This document shows positions 6,215-16,268 of a stretch of 64,000 nt of DNA, one piece after another. The notes under the pieces were generated by a model. That model ran no database searches and was not told the DNA's origin. It worked only from the letters and a program-made list of their open reading frames with translations. Numbering within the stretch: the first letter of the stretch is position 1; each line of letters begins with the position of its first letter. Source of the stretch: Pusillimonas sp. DMV24BSW_D (GTDB lineage: Bacteria > Pseudomonadota > Gammaproteobacteria > Burkholderiales > Burkholderiaceae_B); contig NZ_CP049990.1 of the NCBI RefSeq assembly GCF_011388195.1, positions 2,976,001 through 3,040,000 of the forward strand, written 5' to 3'. The translations under genes and the position numbers were made by a program.

Positions 6215-7411
6215 TTATGTCGCGGGATTAAGCTCAAGACAAACGACCTTTGCTAGATAGGCGAAGTCTTCAGTGTAGTCATATACCTTCCTGCAATCTT
6301 CTGCTGTAGCGGTTGCTCGAAGCGTGACATTGCCCGACTTGGCCCTGTAGTCGATGATGAGTCGTTGAGAGCGAGTGGCGCTCCATAGTGGGTAGACAAA
6401 TTGCGAGGCATGAATTGAGCGGGCATCTGGATCCTGTACTGTGAGATCAGCCAACACCGCCCTGGCGTAATCTTCCGAAACGTCTAACTCAACAACCTCG
6501 AAGCCTTGCGAAGCTGCGCCGACCGCAAACTGAAACTGCATGTCGGCCTCTTTACGCACAAATCCCTTGCAATGCACAACAAGCGCATCAGCGTGGTCGA
6601 GTACAAATAATGTCTGCGCGGTTCGTATTGTGGAAAACAGCAAGAATAGATCCCGCGCAACCTCCATCAGCTCTGCTCTCGTCAGCGTAATACTATGCTG
6701 ACGCCTTGCCCCATAGCGACAGAAAATCGAAGAGCCACTCGAGTCCATGGAGTAATGCTGAGCTATGTTTCGCCACTGGTTTAGTGGAACGTTCCAAGGG
6801 TGCAAAGTCAGATACGGGGCGATATCGGCCTTTTCGCCAACTAACCGAATCGTCGCCCCTAAGTCTAGGGTCTCAATCTCGGCAAACGTTACGGACTCAC
6901 CTTGCGAGCGCTGAGCGAGGTGAAGTAATTCTTTTAGATAGACTTGGAGCGTTCCTTCAATCAGGCCGCCAATGTTACGGAACAGCTCGTAGGCGAATTC
7001 ATCAAGTGGCAAATCCGCCTTTTCATGCTCGAGACGTACTGCGCTCCAATAAAGCGACAGTGCTTTTCCAATAGCCTCTTCCCATGAGGCGCAGGTTTTA
7101 GCACAATCGTCTGGGTCATTGACTAAGCATTGTCGACGGATGCGTAGGCATTGATCGAACAAACTCGATGCCCAATCTGCACTGCGTATCTTCGCGACGT
7201 TTACAGCTTCAGCAGTTAGCAAGTCGACGCTATACCGGTCAAGCATCTCAGCATTTTCAAAATATGGGGCTAGCGCTTCGATAACACTGCTCGTGATCTC
7301 TTCTATCGTATGGCCGGCCTCATAGGCCTGTAGCAGTGGACTGAAAGCTCTTACCCCGCGAAGAATGCTGTGGCTCTTTCCCTTCAAATCAGACGCTCCG
7401 TAACACAACAA
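6215..7411 (-). CDS. helical protein with HEPN-like Rx4H motif
   Basis: The frame of 398 codons starts at a TTG; no in-frame ATG precedes it, so the true start is uncertain. The protein is soluble and largely helical in its first two thirds, with PLNQWRNIAQHYS at about 209-221, an Rx4H arrangement (R214, H219) that resembles the catalytic motif of HEPN ribonucleases, followed by an ITLTRAELMEVA helix. The final ~120 residues look like mixed alpha/beta. I do not recognise a named family. It precedes the octapeptide-repeat gene at 5465-5923 by 291 bp, and the same order recurs at 9859-11271. A role in defence is suggested only by the HEPN-like motif and the neighbouring retron. Confidence 0.6.
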   Translation of the reverse strand: MLCYGASDLKGKSHSILRGVRAFSPLLQAYEAGHTIEEITSSVIEALAPYFENAEMLDRYSVDLLTAEAVNVAKIRSADWASSLFDQCLRIRRQCLVNDPDDCAKTCASWEEAIGKALSLYWSAVRLEHEKADLPLDEFAYELFRNIGGLIEGTLQVYLKELLHLAQRSQGESVTFAEIETLDLGATIRLVGEKADIAPYLTLHPWNVPLNQWRNIAQHYSMDSSGSSIFCRYGARRQHSITLTRAELMEVARDLFLLFSTIRTAQTLFVLDHADALVVHCKGFVRKEADMQFQFAVGAASQGFEVVELDVSEDYARAVLADLTVQDPDARSIHASQFVYPLWSATRSQRLIIDYRAKSGNVTLRATATAEDCRKVYDYTEDFAYLAKVVCLELNPAT

Positions 7412-8166
7412 GAGACATAACGTTGGAATTGAGAAGTGGCATAGCCGTCCGCTTGTTCAGCCTGTTGACGATGACGTCGGCTATTCGCTTGTCTTCGTGA
7501 CTATAGCTTACAAATATGCGCATGTGCGTGCTAGCTAACTATAAGTAGGCGACTTCACGACTTAAGTTGCCAGTTTGTGAGCTTTCCTGATGGCCGGTTC
7601 GGCCATAAGCAGCCTGTCACAACGTGCTCGAGTGATGAGCACCCATGTGCTCCGGCGTACGGACTCCTGATCGACGCTCACAAGAGGGCGGAGGTTGTGG
7701 AATCTCATTCAACTTGAGATTTAGTTCGCTCACGTTAGCCTGTAAAGGGTGTGTAGGTTGAGGCGGCGCGCGGCTAACGACGGAGGACCGTTAATTTGAG
7801 GCCCAAAGAAGTCCAGCTAACGCTTCTAACGCTGTGTCTGCCGGCGCCATGTCACTTTTTAGCGACATCTCAGTTCGAATTCGCCGCACGACAGTCAACC
7901 GTAGGGAAGAGCCCATGCTGCTACGCTGGAGCAAGCCGGGCCCGCTCAACCAGAGCTTAGGCGGAGCCGTGTGGGTTTGAACGAGCCTACTGGTTGACGT
8001 CGGCGCGTACAACCGGGTAAGCTTATTAAGCGCTGGCACGCGCGCGACACCGTCTCACGAAGCTCCTCGAGCAGTGCTTATTGATTCTCTTTGGCCGATG
8101 CCTTCATTTCCGGCCTATGCAGTGGCGACGGTGACGCTGTGCATTAGGCTTTGAGGATTGAATCGC
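7412..8166. other. 755-bp stretch without a convincing gene
   Basis: This is the region between divergent genes. One 82-codon minus-strand frame (7791-8039) has no recognisable protein character. An inverted pair ATAGCCG/CGGCTAT spans about 7442-7483. The bases just before the 7411 start contain GTTATGT and the bases at the 6215 stop contain its complement ACATAAC, which recalls integron core sites, but no attC fold was found. Promoters for the divergent genes must lie here, though none stands out. Confidence 0.4.
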
Positions 8167-9513
8167 ATGAATATCGCCAGCATTCGGCCGTCTTCTGTGG
8201 ACGGCATTAAGCAGCTCGCTAAGAAAATCTGCCGCGAGCACAATATCCCTCACACTCGCGCGCTCGATGAAGCCAGCCGCCAGGCAGGGTTCGCAAACTT
8301 CGTGCATGCGAAGCGTAATCTCGCTCGCAAGGTCGAGTCAGAACGATTTCCCGTTTTTCTCTCTGTACATTGGTATGCGCCGCGTCCACGTCGCGGCGAA
8401 CGCCGCCCCGGGGAGATATGGGCCGGTCGCGAGATCTTCAGTGTAAATCTCTCCCGGCCGCTGCCCGATATCGTGGCCAAACACCGCGTTGGCCGTGGAC
8501 GTGGTCTGCATGGATTTCGAATGGAGTACGAAGACCATTTGGAATACCGGACCAATGTGGATGGGCAGAATGTAGCACGCGAACGTTTGCTTTCGGCGGT
8601 GCGGAGCCTCCGATTTATGGAAGCGACGGGCCTGCAGCCAGTGTCGACAAAGAGGTACGACGCTATCGAACAAGCGCTGACGAAGTTGCCAGGGCGCGAC
8701 CATATGTCAGATTGGTTCGTCCCAGCGACCGAAAGCTATGTGTGTCTCGATGAACCCTATGCGCGTGCAATTGAAAACCGCACAGCGGAACGAGAGCGCT
8801 GGCTTGAACGCAATGGCTTGAAGATGATCATGCCTCCAGGCTGGGAGGGCATTTACTACGCTGGTGAGTGTACGCCCTGCCTAATCAGCCCTGATGGAGC
8901 ACTGCTGCACCGTGTCGCTGGCGCGCTGGCCAAGATTAAAGCCATTATTAAACCAGAGCCTTGGCCGCACGAGACAGGGATATGCAACGACGATTTCGTC
9001 AGTCCCAAACGCCAAGCGGATGCAAAGCCACGTCGGCGCCGCCCAGGCCCGTCCTGGGGTGAACGCAACGGCGCCACGCCCTATGGTGGTCAACCGGGTA
9101 TCCCCTCAAGCTGGCGCCCAGCAAAGGCGATGCCCTTCGACCTGCACCAGCAGTTGGGACCGCTGGTGCAAGGGCTAGCTTCTTCTACAATTTTTTCCCG
9201 CCGCGTTCATCGAAATTTATCGAGCGCGCGGTCTGATCTAGAGGACTGGTCACTCATGGAGCACAAGGACCAGTTGGGCGATGACGCGTACGACATCTAC
9301 TATGGCGGCCGCATGATAGTCGGCAATTCGGAGGCCGAGCTTGTGGAAATGCTCTCGATGGCGCAGGCCATCGTCGAGCGGGGTTATGCCGACTGCAAGC
9401 CACGGCGTCAATTGCTTGCCGTTTTCGAAGCGGCTGTCAGTGAATTGGCAAACTCTCGGAGCAAGAGCATTGGGGTCGGCTCGAGCGTTCAGAGCGCCCA
9501 AGCCGCCACCTGA
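8167..9513 (+). CDS. DUF5623-like protein of unknown function
   Basis: From the ATG at 8167, with GAGGA about 9 nt upstream, the protein has 448 residues; an in-frame TTG lies three codons earlier. The N-terminus (SSVDGIKQLAKKICRE, then HTRALDEASRQAGFANFVHA) is the hallmark of DUF5623-type proteins found on mobile islands and plasmids. The rest is polar with no membrane segments; a basic linker (KPRRRRPGPSWGERNG) lies near 285-305 and a more ordered C-terminal part follows. No catalytic motif is visible. It is the only large plus-strand gene of the island and has no operon partner. Confidence 0.65.
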   Translation: MNIASIRPSSVDGIKQLAKKICREHNIPHTRALDEASRQAGFANFVHAKRNLARKVESERFPVFLSVHWYAPRPRRGERRPGEIWAGREIFSVNLSRPLPDIVAKHRVGRGRGLHGFRMEYEDHLEYRTNVDGQNVARERLLSAVRSLRFMEATGLQPVSTKRYDAIEQALTKLPGRDHMSDWFVPATESYVCLDEPYARAIENRTAERERWLERNGLKMIMPPGWEGIYYAGECTPCLISPDGALLHRVAGALAKIKAIIKPEPWPHETGICNDDFVSPKRQADAKPRRRRPGPSWGERNGATPYGGQPGIPSSWRPAKAMPFDLHQQLGPLVQGLASSTIFSRRVHRNLSSARSDLEDWSLMEHKDQLGDDAYDIYYGGRMIVGNSEAELVEMLSMAQAIVERGYADCKPRRQLLAVFEAAVSELANSRSKSIGVGSSVQSAQAAT

Positions 9514-9858
9514 CGATAAGGGACGCTCCCCACTGCCACCCCTGTGCCCTCCGGAAGGGGGCATCCCCTTCCAGATTGCGGGCCCGGGAGGGTGCGCCGG
9601 CGGAGTCGTCTAGGTCTAGCGACCGCTTCGTCCAGCCCATGAGGTCAAGGACAACGGGCATTAACAACACACCCAGCAAGGCGTATCGCCGCTGACAGAG
9701 ACGCTGTTTTCAGTGGACGCCATCTACCGCTGCAGGCCGAATTGCGTCTGTCGCATATCGACCCAAAGGAGACTGTCAGAGTATTAAAAAGACGATTGAG
9801 GAAAATTAACACCTGAGCCACGCCGCCTCGCGAAGCAGTGTCGGTTTAAATTTATAGC
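9514..9858. other. 345-bp intergenic stretch
   Basis: Apart from the hairpin at 9553-9572 nothing is recognisable. The GC-rich start gives way to AT-rich sequence toward the repeat-protein gene, which suggests a junction between segments of different origin. Confidence 0.4.
9553..9572 (+). terminator. hairpin after the DUF5623-like gene
   Basis: A perfect 8-bp stem GGAAGGGG/CCCCTTCC with a GCAT loop lies 39 bp after the stop. There is no T-run, so it may be a weak or Rho-assisted terminator, or an RNA-stabilising hairpin. Confidence 0.4.
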
Positions 9859-10386
9859 CTAAGTAGTGAAATGCGTCCAACGCCCGTCAGTATTGAATAT
9901 GTTGAAATTACCAGCCCCCGACGGAACCCAAAAAGCGACCCAGTTTCTATCAGTATTGAACTGATTGAATCCTCCACTATTGTTAGATACAGCGAAGGCT
10001 GTCCAATTCCGGTTCGCATCAAAGACAAGAATTACTCTGTCATTTGCGGTTACCGAGAACCCTACGGGATTGCGCCCCAAATCAAAAATATATTTCCCTT
10101 TAATATTTAACGAGCGAGTCGGATCGATGCTCATGGTCCTAACAGGATCGATTGACATGGTTCGTCGCGGATCAATGGACATCGTCCTGTGCGGATCGCT
10201 AGACATTGTTCGGTTCGGGTCAATAGACATAGTTCGCCGTGGATCGATTGACATTGTCCTGTGTGGATCAATGGACATCGTCCGATTCGGATCAATAGAC
10301 ATGGTTCGCCGTGGATCAATGGACATTGTCCTGTGCGGATCTACGGACATTGACCTAGAGGGATCACGAGAAAGTGGGATATGCAT
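9859..10386 (-). CDS. octapeptide-repeat protein with beta-flower-like C-terminus
   Basis: The 175-residue protein opens with MHIPLSRDPSRS, then ten octapeptides of the form MS(I/V/S)DPxR(T/S) at about 13-92, where x cycles H, R, N. The C-terminal 83 residues contain four related segments at about 99-110, 119-131, 140-152 and 161-173 (YIFDLGRNPVGF, ILVFDANRNWTAF, FNQFNTDRNWVAF, FNIFNTDGRWTHF), a fourfold repeat matching what is described as a 4-fold beta-flower domain. No signal peptide is seen; the function is unknown. It follows a helical protein gene by only 36 bp, so the two are probably co-transcribed. Its repeats do not resemble the STSQYGG type in sequence, but period and overall plan match. 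Confidence 0.7.
   Translation of the reverse strand: MHIPLSRDPSRSMSVDPHRTMSIDPRRTMSIDPNRTMSIDPHRTMSIDPRRTMSIDPNRTMSSDPHRTMSIDPRRTMSIDPVRTMSIDPTRSLNIKGKYIFDLGRNPVGFSVTANDRVILVFDANRNWTAFAVSNNSGGFNQFNTDRNWVAFWVPSGAGNFNIFNTDGRWTHFTT
10111..10350 (-). repeat. 24-bp tandem coding repeats with 72-bp superperiod
   Basis: Ten in-frame 24-bp units encode MSIDPxRT octapeptides. The variable residue runs H-R-N, H-R-N, H-R-V, so units are arranged in 72-bp triplets that probably arose by triplet duplication. Confidence 0.8.
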
Positions 10387-10422
10387 AACTCTCCTTCGGG
10401 TATCATCAGGTAGTCCAAGATA

Positions 10423-11271
10423 TCAACTCAACGGCCACACCTTTCGATTTTTCAGAAAAGTATCGTCAACCGTGTACGTCCAGAAAAGTTCGTGATGGCC
10501 AAAAAATTCAACTATTTGAAATTCATAGCACGCTTTTCTGCAAAGCTCACAAAATATATCTGACATCCATCGAATCACTGTCAAGGCGTGGTATCTACCA
10601 TACTTTTGAACATATTTTGTCTGTCCCGTACGAACTGATGCAGATATGACATCACTCATAACCCCACCAGCTTCATCAAAATGAAGTACTGCTGAAAAGT
10701 TCCCTATCATTGCATCGACTATCTTTGCATTGCTCGCCACTCGGATTTGTGCCTTTTTTTTCCCGTAGTAGTGCTCTTGCAAAATTAGCTCGGCGACCTC
10801 GGTCCACCATTTTCGGATTGGCTCAAACTGTCCCTCAATGTTCGGATCACCTAGTGCGGTGAAATTGGCATATCTTCCCCGGCTTGCATCGGCAAAGGCA
10901 TCCAGGCACTCTACGATTTTCTCGCTAATTATTGTGGTTGGCTTTGAATACTGTAACTTGATCGAGTGTTTTTCTGCAATTACACTGATCAACATCAATA
11001 AACTCTTAATGTTGTGACCATACTTCTTAACTTCGCTCTGTGTCGGCAACCTCCCTCGATTAGATAAGGCGTAATCAGCTACCAAAATTAACTTAGCAAG
11101 CCTCTCTACCCCAACGGAAAGCCCGAAAAATGCGGTGTAATATTCACCAGTCTGATCTGCATAATTCGCTCTACCTAAGGCAGTCACTCCTGAGCCTAGT
11201 AAGTGTCGAACTAGTTTGGACTCTCTGCTGAGAGCCCGCCAGCCGAGGGTATCCCAAGGGTTTTTATCCAT
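10423..11271 (-). CDS. helical protein upstream of the beta-flower repeat gene
   Basis: This 282-residue protein has an ATG start and no signal peptide. A helix with GLSVGVERLAKLILVADYAL (about 50-69) is followed by KYGHNIKSLL (83-92) and FADASRGRYANF (about 131-142). This order of a GxERxxKL helix, a YGH(D/N)xxxL helix and an RYxNF segment is seen in HEPN-like/AbiV-like helical proteins, but the catalytic Rx4-6H is not obvious here, so the assignment is tentative. It ends 36 bp before the repeat-protein gene on the same strand. Base composition is more AT-rich than in the core genome nearby, as expected for acquired DNA. Confidence 0.6.
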   Translation of the reverse strand: MDKNPWDTLGWRALSRESKLVRHLLGSGVTALGRANYADQTGEYYTAFFGLSVGVERLAKLILVADYALSNRGRLPTQSEVKKYGHNIKSLLMLISVIAEKHSIKLQYSKPTTIISEKIVECLDAFADASRGRYANFTALGDPNIEGQFEPIRKWWTEVAELILQEHYYGKKKAQIRVASNAKIVDAMIGNFSAVLHFDEAGGVMSDVISASVRTGQTKYVQKYGRYHALTVIRWMSDIFCELCRKACYEFQIVEFFGHHELFWTYTVDDTFLKNRKVWPLS

Positions 11272-11692
11272 ACTTTAGCTACCTGTCATATTAATTTTGA
11301 GCTCTGCCGCTTATTGCTGGATGCATTGTGAAGTCCACATAAGATCGTTTAGGGGAGGTGCGCCTCGGCGTCATCGCCTTCCCTTGAGCTATATAAACAG
11401 TACCTCAAGATTCTTTTAGTCTAAGCGGTTATGTTTTTCTATAGATGGTAGATGAACGACTGCTCTTGGCCGTCAGCAGACAACCGAACAAATCAGTATC
11501 TTCCCTTCACCAATGGGAATCGACGACAGTAGGCGAATTCCTACTTGAATAAAAATCGCACCCCAGTTCGCCGCAACATGAACGTTGTTGGGAACCTTAG
11601 CTTTACAACTTATCCGGGAATTAAAAAACCCATCTCTAACCCAGAAAACACACGCAAGCTGCACCCAACTTAGATTTACACGTTTCCATGAG
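11272..11692. other. 421-bp stretch without a supported gene
   Basis: The only frame is 63 codons on the minus strand (11473-11664), with no ribosome site or recognisable sequence. The promoter of the 10423-11271 gene should lie at its left end. I see no RNA gene or terminator here. Confidence 0.35.
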
Positions 11693-11737
11693 TTCCAAAC
11701 TCAGTGACGTAAATTCCAAACTCACTGACAATCGACA
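11693..11737 (-). repeat. IS21-like terminal repeats at the island edge
   Basis: Two 16-bp direct repeats, TTCCAAACTCAGTGAC (11693-11708) and TTCCAAACTCACTGAC (11714-11729), lie 21 bp apart next to a terminal TGTCGATTGTCAG (read on the minus strand from 11737). Tandem subterminal repeats behind a TGT end are characteristic of IS21-family elements. No istA/istB genes remain. The position, 46 bp before the groE promoter, suggests the island boundary. Confidence 0.4.
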
Positions 11738-11782
11738 CCCAAAGAACATCCATCGAAAATGTAACAATCTCCACCCCACCCC

Positions 11783-11810
11783 TTGAAGTCTGCCACTTCA
11801 TCCTTATAAT
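11783..11810 (+). promoter_or_regulatory. groESL promoter
   Basis: TTGAAG (11783-11788) and TATAAT (11805-11810) are separated by 16 bp, a good sigma-70-type promoter overlapping the start of the CIRCE element. The CCCTTGAAG at the -35 could also serve a heat-shock sigma factor. Confidence 0.65.
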
Positions 11811-11836
11811 TAGCACTCGATGGGGGTGAGTGCTAA
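11810..11836 (+). promoter_or_regulatory. CIRCE operator (HrcA binding site)
   Basis: A perfect TTAGCACTC, 9-bp spacer, GAGTGCTAA inverted repeat, identical to the CIRCE consensus. It overlaps the -10 box, so HrcA bound here would repress groESL until heat shock. Confidence 0.95.
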
Positions 11837-11890
11837 CAAGCGCCCCCGGAATTGAAATTTTCCAACATTTCTTGAAACAGGAGTTCCTTC

Positions 11891-13860
<1,970 letters not shown>

Positions 13861-13918
13861 TCTCCCTCCATCGGTCTGCCAGCACAGGGCACGCTTGCTT
13901 CCAGGTGCCCTGCAGGCA

Positions 13919-13954
13919 AAACCCTCTTCATCATGCGTTGAAGAGGGTTTTTTT
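13919..13954 (+). terminator. intrinsic terminator of groESL
   Basis: A perfect 12-bp stem (13919-13930 with 13939-13950) with an 8-nt loop is followed by a T-run to 13954. It lies 58 bp after the groEL stop. Confidence 0.9.
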
Positions 13955-14003
13955 ATGCCTGTCGCGTTTACAATGCCACCCAAGCAATCCATATATTACG
14001 TAC

Positions 14004-14387
14004 ATGATTCCGAACTCCCCCTTCAAAAGCAAACGGGGCATGCGACGACTAGCCAACGCGTTGCGTTATTCCGCTCGTGGCTTCAAAGCCGCCTTTGAAC
14101 ACGAAGCCGCCTTCAGGCAGGAGCTTTTCTTGCTGGTGGTGCTGATCCCGGTAGCGCTTTGGCTTGGTAATAATATCGCCGAAAAAGCGCTGCTTATTGG
14201 CGCCCTTTTTTTTGTTTTAATTGTCGAACTCATTAACTCAGCCCTTGAGGCCTTGGCTGATGCCGTCACACTGGATCATCACACGCTCATCGGCCGCGCG
14301 AAAGACTTGGGAAGCGCCGCCGTGATGCTTTCCATTATTCTGGCTGTTACTGTGTGGTCTGCCGTTGGCATTAGCCATTTTCTGTAA
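14004..14387 (+). CDS. dgkA: diacylglycerol kinase
   Basis: From the ATG at 14004 the protein has 127 residues, the usual DgkA length; a longer upstream frame would run through the groEL terminator and is rejected. It phosphorylates diacylglycerol to phosphatidic acid, recycling lipid from membrane-derived processes. Visible are the N-terminal amphipathic helix, EHEAAFRQE (catalytic glutamate), three membrane helices, and the signature ELINSALEALADAV with its conserved Glu, Asn and Asp. It is alone between the groE terminator and pyrF, 18 bp ahead of the latter, so the two may share a transcript. Confidence 0.93.
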   Translation: MIPNSPFKSKRGMRRLANALRYSARGFKAAFEHEAAFRQELFLLVVLIPVALWLGNNIAEKALLIGALFFVLIVELINSALEALADAVTLDHHTLIGRAKDLGSAAVMLSIILAVTVWSAVGISHFL

Positions 14388-14405
14388 TTTTAACAACGCG
14401 TCAAA

Positions 14406-15221
14406 ATGAAATTCACTGAGAAGCTCAACTCTGCCTGGCAACACGCCGACTCCCAACTCATGGTTGGGCTTGATCCCGACCCGCGTCGCTTTCCTGCCGA
14501 GCTACAAGGCAAACCCGATGCCATTTATGAATTCTGCAAAGCTATTGTCGACAGCACCGCACCGCATATTTGCGGTGTTAAACCGCAAATTGCGTATTTT
14601 GCATCGCAGCGCGCCGAAACGCAGTTGGAGGCGCTATGCCAATACATCAGAGAACAGTATCCACAACTTCCTATTGTGTTGGATGCAAAACGGGGGGATA
14701 TTGGATCGACTGCAGAACACTATGCGCTTGAGGCGTACGAGCGCTATAACGCGGACGCGGTCACCGTTAGCCCATACATGGGCTTTGACTCGATCAAACC
14801 GTATCTTGAATGGGAAGAAAAAGGCGTCATTATTCTATGTCGCACCTCTAACCCAGGTGGTTCCGACCTGCAATTTATCCAAACGGAACAACACACGCCC
14901 GTTTATATGCATGTAGCCGGCCTGGTCGCCGACAAATGGAACCAAAACGGGCAATGCGCCCTCGTGGTGGGCGCGACATTCCCCGAGGAGATCGCCAAAG
15001 TACGGCAACGGGTCGGCGATATGCCTCTGCTCATTCCGGGCATCGGCGCTCAGGGTGGCGATATTGAACAAACCGTTAAAGCGGGTCGAAACAGTGCAGG
15101 AAAAGGCATGATGATCAATTCATCTCGCGCCATTCTGTATGCAAGCACCGATGACAACTGGCGCGACGCGGCGGCCCAGGCCGCACTTGAAACCCGCAAC
15201 GCGATTAACGCTGTGACATAA
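14406..15221 (+). CDS. pyrF: orotidine 5-phosphate decarboxylase (type 2)
   Basis: The 271-residue protein converts OMP to UMP, the last step of de novo pyrimidine synthesis. [13 protein letters not shown] lies near the N-terminus and [17 protein letters not shown] at about 93-109 carries the catalytic Lys-Asp pair of the longer subfamily 2. The C-terminal [20 protein letters not shown] is the phosphate-binding loop region. The length fits this subfamily (about 270, against 230 for the E. coli type). It starts 18 bp after dgkA; its last 17 bases overlap the convergent cinA-like gene. Confidence 0.95.
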   Translation: MKFTEKLNSAWQHADSQLMVGLDPDPRRFPAELQGKPDAIYEFCKAIVDSTAPHICGVKPQIAYFASQRAETQLEALCQYIREQYPQLPIVLDAKRGDIGSTAEHYALEAYERYNADAVTVSPYMGFDSIKPYLEWEEKGVIILCRTSNPGGSDLQFIQTEQHTPVYMHVAGLVADKWNQNGQCALVVGATFPEEIAKVRQRVGDMPLLIPGIGAQGGDIEQTVKAGRNSAGKGMMINSSRAILYASTDDNWRDAAAQAALETRNAINAVT

Positions 15222-15714
15222 ATCTTTGCAGTTTCTGCAGGGCGAATTCAACCGCGCTTTGGCGGATTTGCGCGCGGTTTCCGTCGAATATATGCGTTAC
15301 GGCCTGAGTGGAAATGCCATCCCCGGCGCGATGAGCGAAGCCAAAACAAACCATGCCGACAGGCTTACCCGATGTTGCGCCGCCGGGGCCGGCAATTCCG
15401 GTTGTGGAAACCGCAAAATGCGCGTTTTCGGTGTTGGCCAGCGCACCCGCAGCCATTTCCATCGCCGTTTCTTCACTCACGGCGCCAAATCGCTCAAGCG
15501 TATCGGCACCCACCTGAAGAAGCTCAACTTTAGCCTCATTGCTGTACGTCACGTAGCCCCGTTCAAACCAACCGCTGGAACCAGGAATATCCGTCAGCGA
15601 AGCACTTAAAAGTCCGCCGGTACAAGACTCTGCGCATACCAGCATCCAGCCACGACGCAGGCACTGCTCGCCGACCGACTCCACCAATTTATCAAACTGC
15701 TGATCTGTGTACAT
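15205..15714 (-). CDS. pncC: CinA-family nicotinamide-nucleotide amidase
   Basis: A 169-residue stand-alone CinA C-terminal domain that deamidates nicotinamide mononucleotide in NAD recycling. The motif [20 protein letters not shown] at about 28-47, [16 protein letters not shown] and [21 protein letters not shown] are typical of the family. The N-terminal molybdopterin-binding domain of longer CinA proteins is absent, as in E. coli PncC. It is the last gene of the minus-strand ribB-ribH-nusB-thiL-pgpA operon, 27 bp after pgpA, and overlaps pyrF tail to tail. Confidence 0.92.
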   Translation of the reverse strand: MYTDQQFDKLVESVGEQCLRRGWMLVCAESCTGGLLSASLTDIPGSSGWFERGYVTYSNEAKVELLQVGADTLERFGAVSEETAMEMAAGALANTENAHFAVSTTGIAGPGGATSGKPVGMVCFGFAHRAGDGISTQAVTHIFDGNRAQIRQSAVEFALQKLQRFMSQR

Positions 15715-15741
15715 TCAGGATCTCCCCGGCAACGACACGAA

Positions 15742-16257
15742 CTAAATGACCCCGACTTGAAATAACAAGGCCAGCACCAAAAGCGCATACAGCGCGGCCA
15801 CAATGTCGTCCCACATCACACCAAACCCGTTCTTTAAACGGGCATCAAACCAGCCGATTGGTGGTGGTTTGACAATATCAAATAAACGGAACAACAAAAA
15901 GGCGGCCATTTGCGCAAAGAAGCCCGGCGGCGTAAGCCACAACACCAGCCAGAACGCCACCATTTCATCCCACACCATTCGGCTGTCATCAGGACGCTTG
16001 AGCTCTTTGCCGACACGCTGACACGCCCAGCACCCATAAATAAATCCAACCAGCAACACAAGTGCGACAGCAGCATCATTGAGCCGCGAAAAGGCGGCAA
16101 GCCAGATCAGCCAGGCAAGTAAGGTTCCCCATGTTCCCGGGGCGGGTCGAAGCAACCCACTACCCAAACCCATTACCAGGAAACGATCAGGCTTGCGATA
16201 AACCCATGACAAACTAATCGTGCTTTCAGAAGGCGCTTGGGCAGGCTGTTGAGTCAT
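15742..16257 (-). CDS. pgpA: phosphatidylglycerophosphatase A
   Basis: This 171-residue inner-membrane enzyme dephosphorylates phosphatidylglycerol phosphate in phospholipid synthesis. After a short N-terminal tail come GSGLLRPAPGTWGTLLAWL (about 33-51), the substrate-binding signature, and the acidic DDSRMVWDEMVAFWLVL region with catalytic aspartate/glutamate. Four membrane helices are visible and WDDIVAALYALLVL lies at the end. It follows thiL by 11 bp, the usual beta- and gammaproteobacterial order. Confidence 0.93.
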   Translation of the reverse strand: MTQQPAQAPSESTISLSWVYRKPDRFLVMGLGSGLLRPAPGTWGTLLAWLIWLAAFSRLNDAAVALVLLVGFIYGCWACQRVGKELKRPDDSRMVWDEMVAFWLVLWLTPPGFFAQMAAFLLFRLFDIVKPPPIGWFDARLKNGFGVMWDDIVAALYALLVLALLFQVGVI

Positions 16258-16268
16258 GATCCGTTGTA

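Noticed and set aside
7412-7483. attC site next to the 6215-7411 gene
   Set aside because: GTTATGT/ACATAAC cores are present at the gene edges, but no second core or foldable site could be matched to them.
7791-8039. 82-codon minus-strand frame
   Set aside because: No ribosome site, no recognisable protein character and arginine/serine-rich content typical of chance frames.
11473-11664. 63-codon minus-strand frame near the island edge
   Set aside because: No ribosome site or family resemblance; composition compatible with noncoding DNA.
13905-14003. Upstream start of dgkA
   Set aside because: It would include the groEL terminator and a sequence without family similarity; the ATG at 14004 gives the normal length.
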